From assembly GCA_021821465.1 (NCBI GenBank), contig JAKACM010000039.1, positions 1-37,956 on the forward strand: a stretch of 37,956 bases of DNA, in the 5' to 3' direction. The notes beneath the pieces were generated by a model. It ran no database searches and was not told where the DNA came from. It was given only the letters and a program-made list of their open reading frames with translations. The position numbers were made by a program, and so were the translations under genes. The first letter of the stretch is position 1. Each line of letters starts with the position of its first letter. Origin of the DNA: Bacillota bacterium (lineage in GTDB: Bacteria > Bacillota > Sulfobacillia > Sulfobacillales > Sulfobacillaceae). Positions 18,174-24,991 of the stretch are shown in pieces.

Positions 18174-18226
18174 ATGGTCGACCAATGACCCGCACTTTTC
18201 CCCTAGAATGGTCGACCAATGACCCG
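18174..18226. repeat. Two 19-bp direct repeats with internal GGTCGACC palindrome
   Basis: ATGGTCGACCAATGACCCG occurs at 18174-18192 and again at 18208-18226, a 34-bp period. It lies at the junction between chromosome-like genes and the plasmid-like RepA region. Direct repeats like these are found at ends of IS21-type elements and as binding iterons. Which applies here is not decidable from sequence alone. Confidence 0.65.
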
Positions 18227-18234
18227 TGGATAAC

Positions 18235-18283
18235 TTTTTTATCCCCAAACCTCCGGGGATAAAAAAGCCTCTCTTTAGGAGGC
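18235..18283. terminator. Bidirectional terminator plus second hairpin
   Basis: TTTTTTATCCCC (18235-18246) pairs perfectly with GGGGATAAAAAA (18255-18266), giving a U-run on either strand. A second small stem GCCTC/GAGGC (18267-18283) follows. It lies just past the 3' end of the - strand repA remnant, so it fits repA termination on that strand. Confidence 0.8.
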
Positions 18284-18301
18284 CTAGTACGGAAATATCG
18301 G

Positions 18302-19248
18302 CTAATCGGATGAACGGCGGGTAATATGTAACCGACTGGGTTGTAAGGTGATGCCCTGACTATCGGCTGTAACGTGTGCCGTAGAATACAATTGCAGTAC
18401 TGCTCGCAGTTGTTCTTGAAAATCTTTTTTAAAGGCATACCGACCACTTTTGGTTTGAGCATAGTTAGTGCCAAACTGTACTTGCAGCACCTCCCAGGGA
18501 ATCGTGGTCGGCTGTTTGAGATAGCTCAAGCGATACACCAGCCAACTATAGATATCCAAGGCCAAGGCCGAGCCTTTGAGCACTTGGAGCACTTGGAGCA
18601 CCCGCAAGTCCACCGGCACGGGACGATCCGTGATCAGGTGAAAAAATTCTTCGGTTAAGGTAATCTCCGAAGAATCTGTAGCACTGTACCAGGGGGTCCA
18701 CCATAACTTGACTTCCGAGGCCAACCGGAAACCCACATCATGGGTCATCGAGTGGGCCCCATCCGTCACCGTAGAGGTGATGGTGGTGTTAAAGAGGCGT
18801 CGCGTTGGTCTTTAAACCGTTGCAGTTCCCGCCCATTAGCATGCCGCACAATCCCGAGATCGGCCATAAACCGGGTGAGGCTGTCTCGCAAAATTACCTG
18901 GCGTTTTTGGGTGCGCACGGCTTCTGTCGTGACCCAAGTGAGCAATAACCGGGGATAAGCGCCAGGCAAGCCAATGTCTTTGGGCGTCATTAGGCTTAAG
19001 ACCATTTGCCCATTGCGCCGGGTCCATTCATTAATGAGCTGACGGCGATAAGGCAAGCTGCATTGCACGACAATCCGGGCCTGATAGCCCAACATGCCGG
19101 ACTCTTGAACCGATTCCTGCTCGCGTTGCAAGGCGACGGCAAAACGTTTTCGCTGTGGCCGGGGCTGTTGCGCGACCAAACCCCAGCGGGGATCGCCGCC
19201 ATCAATTAGGGTCCGAAGCATCTCGTCATCATACGGTTTGTACGCCAT
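18302..19248 (-). pseudogene. repA: Plasmid replication initiator RepA (RepA_C family), one frameshift
   Basis: ATG 19248 on the - strand follows a GGGAGGA ribosome-binding site. The first frame (160 codons, ending 18766) carries PRLLLTWVTTEAVRTQKRQV and DSLTRFMADLGI. The second frame (readable to 18302) carries VPVDLRVLQVLQV, ALALDIYSWLVYRLSYLKQP, IPWEVLQVQFGTNY and the tail ITLQPSRLHI. Together they form one RepA_C-type initiator of normal order. The frames join near 18795-18805, where a -1 shift would give FKDQRRRLFNTTIT, a natural family sequence. No slippery heptamer stands in the right register, so this is more likely a one-base loss than programmed shifting. An in-frame 9-bp tandem duplication (GAGCACTTG, from 18578) adds an extra Leu-Gln-Val. 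The family binds the plasmid origin. Confidence 0.85.
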
Positions 19249-19262
19249 AAAAAATCCTCCCC

Positions 19263-19395
19263 ATCAGAAAGTGTGTGGGAAGGCCCGCTAGTTTTCCTCT
19301 TGTCTACCCCCTAGCCAATCGGGTATGCTAGAAATAAGAATTTGGTTTTGACAAGAGGGGAAGGCTGCTTTCGCGGGCGGGCCTTCCTTTCTGAT
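19263..19395. promoter_or_regulatory. Large nested inverted repeat upstream of repA
   Basis: Three nested arm pairs: ATCAGAAA (19263-19270) with TTTCTGAT (19388-19395); GGAAGGCCCGC (19278-19288) with GCGGGCCTTCC (19377-19387); CCTCTTGTC (19296-19304) with GACAAGAGG (19350-19358). The left arm has a 7-nt bulge. The structure starts about 15 bp upstream of the repA start codon and would form in the repA leader. A TTGACA hexamer (19348-19353) lies in the inner right arm. Likely replication control or origin structure. Confidence 0.65.
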
Positions 19396-19461
19396 TTGTG
19401 AAATTATGGGTAGTATAGCAGATCCCTGTCGAAGATGGATAGGCTTGCCGTGCCCATGCGT

Positions 19462-19490
19462 TTGCAGGGATAAACCGAATGGGATACACT
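19462..19490 (+). promoter_or_regulatory. Promoter of the putative antisense RNA
   Basis: TTGCAG (19462-19467), a 17-bp spacer, then TACACT (19485-19490). Transcription would start near 19497 and run rightwards across the small peptide gene on the opposite strand. Confidence 0.55.
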
Positions 19491-19501
19491 CACACTAGAA
19501 A

Positions 19502-19524
19502 GGCCCCCTGTGGGGCAGGGGGCC
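19502..19524 (-). terminator. Terminator of the small peptide gene
   Basis: GGCCCCCTG (19502-19510) pairs with CAGGGGGCC (19516-19524). On the - strand the stem is followed by TTTCT, 8 bp after the peptide stop codon. Confidence 0.7.
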
Positions 19525-19532
19525 GGTGAGAG

Positions 19533-19622
19533 CTAAGGCCGTTTCCGGCGCTTAGAGCACCACCAGCTGTACAGCACCAGAGCTCCTGGAAGTGAGATGG
19601 TAACTGTCAGTGTGATATGCAT
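19533..19622 (-). CDS. 29-aa hydrophobic peptide, type I toxin-like
   Basis: ATG 19622 on the - strand lies 6 bases after AAGGAGGTGA (19629-19638), a full-length match to the 16S anti-Shine-Dalgarno. The product begins MHITLTVTISLPGALVLYSW and ends WCSKRRKRP. That is one hydrophobic membrane segment of about 18 residues followed by a strongly basic tail (KRRKR), the usual build of Gram-positive type I toxins such as Fst/TxpA-like peptides. A terminator follows the stop, a predicted antisense RNA covers the gene, and repA lies next door, the classic place for a plasmid addiction module. TAGAAT (- strand, 19667-19662) with a TG extension is a possible -10. No sequence family is recognised. It may instead be a leader or holin-like peptide. 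Confidence 0.6.
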   Translation of the reverse strand: MHITLTVTISLPGALVLYSWWCSKRRKRP

Positions 19623-19666
19623 CCGCTCTCACCTCCTTCCTAGGAGGCCGCAAATGACGTTATTCT

Positions 19667-19701
19667 ACCAGCCTGTCCCAAACCCGACAGGCTGGTCTTT
19701 T
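19667..19701 (+). terminator. Strong rho-independent terminator (+ strand)
   Basis: ACCAGCCTGTC (19667-19677) pairs with GACAGGCTGGT (19686-19696), followed by CTTTTT. No + strand protein gene lies upstream, which supports an RNA gene ending here. Confidence 0.8.
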
Positions 19702-19728
19702 TGTGGGAAGGCGTCCTTTTCCCCTGTA

Positions 19729-19761
19729 GGGGTTTTTGCCCAGCCCCTCGAACAGGTGGAT
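19729..19761 (+). repeat. Dispersed repeat, left-hand fragment (copy D)
   Basis: Matches the left part of the ~110-bp repeat family (GTTTTTGCCCAGCCCCTCGA then ACAGGTGGAT) and stops at GGTGGAT. Copy A at 21358 begins with GAACAGGTGGAT, so D and A look like two halves of one copy, now separated by about 1.6 kb. Confidence 0.6.
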
Positions 19762-19853
19762 TAAGCAATTCCTCTTACCGGGGTATGTGTAGTCATGGAA
19801 CGAAAAACCTCGATAAGCGATCCAGTTTTTGTGATATGGAAACAGCGTAGAAC

Positions 19854-21186
19854 CTAATTTTGGAGCAAAGCCTGTCCCTTCGGTTCCGGGGCGAGCCACA
19901 GGGTAATCACCCAGCCCAGCAGGTCGCACACACCAAAGACAATCAGCGCCGCCGACAGTCCTACGGAGGCCACAAAGATGGGCAGGACCAGAATGCCCAA
20001 AAGGGCTCCGAGGCGTGAGGACGCTGTGGCAAAGCCGTGTCCACTCGCCCGTACGGCCGTCGGAAAAACTTCAGTGGGAAAGACATAGGTTAATTGTCCG
20101 GGACCTTGGTCTACAATGGAAAGCAAAAGAAATAAGCCGAGAAAGATCGGAAATGACGGACGGGGAATCAGACCCATGAAAATAAAAATAACGCCCAATC
20201 CCAAGAACCCCCAGGCTTGCAGCCGTTTCCGACCGACGCGGTCCACGAATAACCACACCAAAATAATGCCAATAAAACTAATGGCGAAAACCCCCATGGA
20301 CGCCAACACCGAGGATGTCAAGGTGGACCCCTTTAACATCTTGAAGATCGTGGGATAGAAAACAATCGTTGCATAATTGCCGACATCGAACAAAAACCAA
20401 CAGGAGGCCGTAAAGAACGTGAGCCGGATCAAATCCGGCGCGAACAATCGCGAGAAGGAGGCGATTTTCGCCACGGGCGTGGTATCCAGGCCGAGTTGGT
20501 CGGGTGAGACGGATGCCAGCCTCTTCCATGACGTGGCTCGCCACGGCCATCCCTTTGTCTTTTTCTCCTTTCGCCAGAAGCCAACGCGGCGATTCCGGGA
20601 TGGAGCGCCGCCCCCAAATCACTAAGAGGGCCGGGATGGCTCCGGACGCCAGCATATAACGCCAGGCGTTGGGGCCCGTATGCAATAGCAACAGGTCGAC
20701 CAGGTAAGCAAAGATCGCCCCCACCGACCAGAACGCGATGGTGACGACTAATAACATGCCCCGGCGCCGGGTCGGGGCAAATTCCGCCGTGATCGTCGAC
20801 GAGATCGGATAATCCGCCCCTAACCCGATGCCGAGGAGAAAACGAAACACAATCAACTCGATCATATTCTGCGACAGCGCCGATAAGATGGCAAAAACGA
20901 CAAAGAAGAGCAGATCCAGCAGATACATCGTGCGTCGTCCGAAACGGTCGGTGAGATTGCCAAACACGAGAGAACCGATAAACATTCCGATGACCGCTGC
21001 GGCCCCAATGAAACCCAAAAGATAGGGTGCCGGATGGAATTGCGGTTTGATAAACAGTAAGGCCACGGAAATGATGGTCAAATCATACCCGTCAAGAAAA
21101 ACTCCCATGGCGGAAAGGATCGTGAGTCGTCTGACAAAGCGGTTAACCGGCAGGTCTCCAAATCCTGAGACGTGGGATTCAGACAT
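19854..21186 (-). pseudogene. MFS metabolite/sugar-porter-type transporter, one frameshift
   Basis: ATG 21186 on the - strand opens a 12-TM transporter of the sugar/metabolite porter group. It contains FLDGYDLTIISVALLFI in helix 1, motif A GNLTDRFGRRTMYLLDL, ESPRWLLAKGEKDKG after helix 6, and the second motif A WLFVDRVGRKRLQAWG. The first frame is good to about 20510. One extra base there sends it into an unrelated frame, while the continuation (LSPDQLGLDTTPVAKIASF) runs on to 19854. Full length would be about 443 residues, normal for the family. The gene is enclosed by Tn3-type inverted repeats and may be a passenger gene. Other lesions are not evident, so decay is recent or a sequencing error is possible. 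Confidence 0.82.
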
Positions 21187-21357
21187 CCAACAAACCCCCT
21201 AATAGGCAGTAGTCACCCACATACCCCAAATTAATGACGTGAACGTCATCGGTTTCATGCTAGACGTACTTGTCTTAATAATCAATACATTGTTAACACA
21301 AACATAATATAAAGTTAATCTAATTTTAATTTTTTCCTGCCGAAACACCATTAAACA

Positions 21358-21469
21358 AGAACAGGTGGATGACCACAAAAACCGCCACTCCACACGGGGA
21401 TCCCACTCACACCACGCGGATTGCCCACGGGAGAATGGGACACAGCGGACCGGTAATCGGAGGCTCCCA
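21358..21469 (+). repeat. Dispersed repeat copy A
   Basis: Starts GAACAGGTGGATGACC, includes AAAACCGCCACTCCACA and GCGGATTGCCCACGGGAGAA, and ends near GGTAATCGGAGGC. It matches copies B (inverted, 21930-22047), C (26730-26820) and F (35011-35076). Confidence 0.75.
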
Positions 21470-21671
21470 TTATCACGCGGTCAAATCCTCGACAAGGCAG
21501 ATGTCACACGGCTTTCACCCTCGGATATGATCACATCAATAGGGTGGGACGCGACTCTTTTACGTTACCCGTGCTCACGGCGACTATCGACGACTTCCCG
21601 CGATGAGCCGGCCCCTATCCATAAACTGAATCGCTTATCGAGGTTTTTCGTTCCATGACTACACATACCCC

Positions 21672-22127
21672 TGATTTGTCGACAATCGTCCCCGGGTTAA
21701 CATAAGACCTGTTATGTTTTAAAAAACGGAGAGATAATGGGTTACATTGGGGTTATGGCCCCAAAAAGAACGAATCGTTGCCATACCCGATGGGTACACC
21801 GAGGTCGACTTCGGGTACAACCGATATACGCTCCAAAATAGGAAATAAGCTGGATAATATGTCCCATCGCGTGGTGGAGTCGGCTGTACCCGAAATGGAC
21901 ATCGCGAGATTTCGTCAAACCACACCAGATGTCCCATTCTCCCGTGGGCAATCCGCGTTGTGTGGGTGGGATCCCCATGTGGGGTGGCGGTTTTTTTATG
22001 TTCATCCACCTTTTCGAAGGGCTGGGCAAAAACACCCACATGGGGATGACTCCTTAGCGGAGATTGGGGTTAAAATGTCGGCCCGACCCCAAAATGGGAT
22101 AGGGGGTTCCCACTGTCGTTGTCTGGA
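21672..22127. repeat. Dispersed repeat copy B (inverted, 21930-22047) with 13-bp outer arms
   Basis: The interval has no gene. Copy B, in reverse orientation to A, occupies 21930-22047. ATCCCCATGTGGG (21971-21983) pairs exactly with 22035-22047, so the element can fold into a long hairpin. A 42-bp block at 21812-21853 recurs inverted at 36011-36052 with four differences. Confidence 0.7.
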
Positions 22128-23144
22128 TTAGTTGGCGGACCCGTAAGGGATCGTCGCCGGATAGTGGGTACCGGGGAGTCCCAGAATGTATGCAGGCCCC
22201 GTTAACCCCAAGTAGCCTTTGAGCGGGACGACCTGACTAGGATGGGTCGTTTGTTGGCCAGTGAGGAGATTTAATGCCATGTATGTCCCGGCCGCGGAGT
22301 TTCCGAGTATCACCGTGTTCTGAGTAAAGTTGATCACACGAAAAACGGGACTGGGACCATACCCAAAATACCGGGGATGCCCCTGGTATTGCACGCCCAC
22401 AAACAGCCCGACATGCGGTTCTTGGTAAAAATCTAACACAAAAGAATGTCCGTGCAGCCTCCCCGTAAAGCCTTCGACCCGGTGATACCGTGAAGCAGAA
22501 AAGGTTAACTGTTGGCCGGGGGGTGATTGAAAGCCATTGGGAATGGCAGGAGGGGTGTGTTTCGCCGTATCCAACTGGACCTCTTGACCCGCAAACCCTG
22601 GCGTGTCGGGCGAAGCTCCCGACGCGGAAACAACCACATGCGTTTGCGAGCCTACTAACCCATTCCCCGCACTCACCTGATATGTTCCCGGCTGAGACCA
22701 AGCCGCGGTGACCGCAAATTGTCCGGCGACATTCGTCTTTACGGTGTCCCCGGTCGGTTCGTGAGGGAGGCCCATGATGGTAATGGTCGCCCCGGGGGCT
22801 CCCTGGCCATTGGGTAACCAGACCGTACCGGAAATTGTCGTGTTTTCCCCCGGCGTGACGGACGGCGGATCGGCTGTCACCGACACTTTCGCGACCTGCT
22901 GAGGAGAGGGGGAAGATCGTGAGGTTTGTGACGACGGAACAGGAGATGTCTTGGTGGGCGCGGTGCCCGTTTGGGAAGGTGGTGAAGAGGCAGGAGATAC
23001 GGAGGACGAACCGTGGGTATGCACCGTTCCACTGATATGATAAGTGCCATGGCCCGTAGGTGTGGCACTGAGCTGTCCATTCACACCACAACCGGCTAAG
23101 GCAACACTCCCTAATACGCTCGCTACAATGAGATACTGTTTCAT
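22128..23144 (-). CDS. Secreted lipoprotein with Ig-like/carboxypeptidase-regulatory-like domain
   Basis: 338 residues, ATG 23144 behind AAGGAGGAG. The N-terminus is a lipoprotein signal (MKQYLIVASVLGSVALAGCG, lipobox L-A-G-C), so the mature protein is anchored outside the membrane. A Ser/Pro/Thr-rich linker spans about residues 45-85. A bacterial Ig-like or CarboxypepD_reg-like beta domain follows (VTADPPSVTPGENTTISGTV to about 175), then a C-terminal part I do not recognise (YHRVEGFTGRLHGHSFVLDF onward). It follows the sigma/anti-sigma pair on the same strand with a 76-bp gap and may be their output or sensor partner. Confidence 0.75.
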   Translation of the reverse strand: MKQYLIVASVLGSVALAGCGVNGQLSATPTGHGTYHISGTVHTHGSSSVSPASSPPSQTGTAPTKTSPVPSSQTSRSSPSPQQVAKVSVTADPPSVTPGENTTISGTVWLPNGQGAPGATITIMGLPHEPTGDTVKTNVAGQFAVTAAWSQPGTYQVSAGNGLVGSQTHVVVSASGASPDTPGFAGQEVQLDTAKHTPPAIPNGFQSPPGQQLTFSASRYHRVEGFTGRLHGHSFVLDFYQEPHVGLFVGVQYQGHPRYFGYGPSPVFRVINFTQNTVILGNSAAGTYMALNLLTGQQTTHPSQVVPLKGYLGLTGPAYILGLPGTHYPATIPYGSAN

Positions 23145-23220
23145 ATAAAACTCCTCCTTAAAGGGAATATGGGGTTTTAAGACCGCACACGAACATTAAT
23201 CGAACATACCTGACTCCCCT

Positions 23221-24261
23221 TTACGGGGTGTACCGGCGCATGGAGTGGGCGATTTCTATCGCCATGTTGGTTCGCTGGAAGACATCGGAATAGGTGGTAA
23301 CGTGATATACGGTGGTTTCGCGACTCCAGGTAATGGAAACCTGAGGGGCTAACCGGGGCGATCCATGGGACGTGACACTTGGTGTCACGTTGAGCACCAG
23401 GTATCCCTGAGTGCTTGGTGTGGGTAAGGGACGTGCGGTCATCGCCTGCACTAATTGCTGACTCTGCTGGCGGGCGATGGCAGCTGACGGTGCATTGACC
23501 ACTATCTGCCATCGTCCGTGTTTCCAGTGCAAACTGGTGGCAGACACCGTGTCGACCGACGCGCTGCTCTGTGATTCTTGAGCGATAATCCCCGGTGCCA
23601 GAGGGACCGCGGTTTGTGGACCGGGGGCGATGGAGTAGCCCGACTCGTTTTGCAGTCCTTCTTGCAGTCCAGTGGCACCTTGACGGGCATAATTCGTCCC
23701 CGAATACGCAGCCAGACGGTAGGCTGTCGAGACGGAGATCCGGGGACTGTTTATCGGCCAAGCTTGCGGGGTTTGCCAGAGTTCTACCTGATAGGTCGGC
23801 AGGGCTGTTCCCCCCCAAACGTGTGCCGTAGCGGAGAGGATGGTCGTTTTTTGCTGGGCATAAGGGAGCGTTTGGGGTGCTTCCAACGGCACGCGAGGAT
23901 CAGATCCTAGCGCATGCATTGCTTGGACGATGACCGGACTGGCTTGGGCAGCCAGAAATAAGGGGGTACTCGCCCGGGACTTCGGGAGGATTGGCGTGGT
24001 CTTCGGGCTAAGCGCCAGATGATGACCGGTATCCAGCGTAATCACACTGACACTGCCGGTGATGACCAGCAATCCTATCGCAATCCTAACCCATCGGTGA
24101 GGTGTGTCCCTCTCGGGATGTCCACGGCGGGACCATTCTTGATTCCATCGTTGCGTGTCAAAATGAAAGTCTTCATCCCCGCCCGGCCACTCCAGGCGGT
24201 CGAACCAGGCTCGTAAAGCCTTCTCATCGGTCCCTGCTCGGTTCTTATCCCTGGGGTGCAT
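23221..24261 (-). CDS. Membrane-anchored anti-sigma-like protein
   Basis: 346 residues. ATG 24261 is preferred because GGAGG lies just upstream and the start overlaps the sigma gene stop by 17 bases, the coupling typical of sigma/anti-sigma pairs. The longer open frame up to 24543 lies antisense-like over the sigma gene. The N-terminal ~55 residues are cytoplasmic and charged (ALRAWFDRLEWPGGDEDFHF). One membrane helix follows (WVRIAIGLLVITGSVSVITL), then a ~270-residue exported domain rich in Ser/Thr/Gln. No zinc-binding anti-sigma motif (HxxxCxxC) is present. The function is inferred mainly from context. Confidence 0.65.
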   Translation of the reverse strand: MHPRDKNRAGTDEKALRAWFDRLEWPGGDEDFHFDTQRWNQEWSRRGHPERDTPHRWVRIAIGLLVITGSVSVITLDTGHHLALSPKTTPILPKSRASTPLFLAAQASPVIVQAMHALGSDPRVPLEAPQTLPYAQQKTTILSATAHVWGGTALPTYQVELWQTPQAWPINSPRISVSTAYRLAAYSGTNYARQGATGLQEGLQNESGYSIAPGPQTAVPLAPGIIAQESQSSASVDTVSATSLHWKHGRWQIVVNAPSAAIARQQSQQLVQAMTARPLPTPSTQGYLVLNVTPSVTSHGSPRLAPQVSITWSRETTVYHVTTYSDVFQRTNMAIEIAHSMRRYTP

Positions 24262-24871
24262 GGTCGTCCTCCTTCCAGAGTTGGGCAAATCGCTTGCGGG
24301 CTCGATAGAGCCGTACGCGGACTCCTGCTTCGGATAACTGGAGAATCTGGGCAATTTGAGCGATGGATAACGATTGATAATAAAAGAGCCATAAACATTC
24401 CCGATCGGTCGGGCGTAAGTGATCGAGTACGGTTTGCACCGCGAGACGTTGTACGATTTGCTGATCCATGGCCGAGACTGGTGACTCGATCCTCTCCCCC
24501 TCGCCCCCATTCCGGGGCGGGTGCCGCCGCCGATGGGCATCAATGATTAAGTGACGGGCCGTGGTAAAGAGCCATCCGCCGTGAATGGTTTGGTGGGGAT
24601 GGGCTTCGTGCCACTGATACAGGCGCCAGAAGGTTTCTTGGGCAATATCCTGCGCCAGTTCCCGATCATGGGTATAGGACAGAACAAAGCGCGCCAGTGC
24701 ATCGCCCCATTCCGCAATCCATTGACTAATCCAGTCGTTGGCTTCCGCTACGGGAGCTACCGGGTCGTGAGAAGCCAGGGTCTCCTGCTGTTCTCGCCTC
24801 TCGCTGATCGGAGGACGCCGGGCCATACGGATTCCTATTTTTTTCCTGCGTAAGCCTGAGTACCTAATCAT
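24245..24871 (-). CDS. ECF-type RNA polymerase sigma factor
   Basis: 208 residues, ATG 24871 behind GGAGG; ATG 24826 is an alternative with AGGA upstream. Region 2 is plain: ALARFVLSYTHDRELAQDIA then QETFWRLYQWHEAHP, and GGWLFTTARHLIIDAHRRRH (the promoter -10 reading helix). Region 4 follows: VLDHLRPTDRECLWLFYYQS then LSIAQIAQILQLSEAGVRVR, the -35 binding helix-turn-helix. It directs transcription of a stress or envelope regulon and is probably held by the overlapping membrane protein. First gene of a three-gene operon (sigma, anti-sigma, lipoprotein). Confidence 0.9.
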   Translation of the reverse strand: MIRYSGLRRKKIGIRMARRPPISERREQQETLASHDPVAPVAEANDWISQWIAEWGDALARFVLSYTHDRELAQDIAQETFWRLYQWHEAHPHQTIHGGWLFTTARHLIIDAHRRRHPPRNGGEGERIESPVSAMDQQIVQRLAVQTVLDHLRPTDRECLWLFYYQSLSIAQIAQILQLSEAGVRVRLYRARKRFAQLWKEDDHAPQG

Positions 24872-24950
24872 AAGGCCTCCATCGTACGGGTGTGTTCATA
24901 AAGGTAAAACGGTTCGAACGGAGATAACGTTACACAGGGGTCTCACGTAA

Positions 24951-24989
24951 AATAAAGCAGCAGGAGGAATATCCTCCGGCTGCTTTATT
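24951..24989. terminator. Long perfect hairpin between divergent sigma and hydrolase genes
   Basis: AATAAAGCAGC (24951-24961) pairs with GCTGCTTTATT (24979-24989), with inner GGAGG/CCTCC pairing, about 16 bp in all. It lies 80 bp upstream of the sigma start and just before the + strand hydrolase, so it may be a bidirectional terminator or a leader control element. Confidence 0.6.
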
Positions 24990-24991
24990 GA

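Larger units (their letters stand above)
19497..19701 (+). ncRNA. Putative antisense RNA over the 29-aa peptide gene
   Basis: Bounded by a promoter-like site (19462-19490) and a strong + strand terminator (19667-19701), giving an RNA of about 205 nt. It would be fully complementary to the peptide mRNA body, including the Shine-Dalgarno at 19629-19638 and the terminator stem at 19502-19524. This is the layout of type I antitoxin RNAs. No expression evidence can be seen in DNA alone. Confidence 0.5.
19780..21671. mobile_element. Tn3-type inverted repeats bounding a transporter gene (non-autonomous element)
   Basis: GGGGTATGTGTAGTCATGGA continues to GATAAG, 38 bp at 19780-19817. Its reverse complement stands at 21634-21671 with no mismatch that I can see across the 38 bp. 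Length, the GGGG start, the internal TGGAACGAAAA and the TAAG end match the known Tn3-family 38-bp terminal repeat. Between them lie a broken MFS gene and repeat copy A, with no transposase or resolvase. The flanking 5-mers (TTACC left, TGATT right) do not form the usual 5-bp duplication, so the two ends may not derive from a single insertion, or later recombination removed the duplication. Confidence 0.75.

Noticed and set aside
18795-18815. Programmed -1 frameshift in repA
   Set aside because: No slippery heptamer in the correct register and no obvious stimulatory structure; a one-base mutation is simpler.
21719-22131. Several long frames over repeat copy B
   Set aside because: They arise from the palindromic repeat itself and have no start signals.
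23221-24543. 440-codon frame as the anti-sigma gene
   Set aside because: The first 94 codons lie over the sigma gene in another frame and lack a ribosome-binding site. ATG 24261 has GGAGG and the typical overlap.
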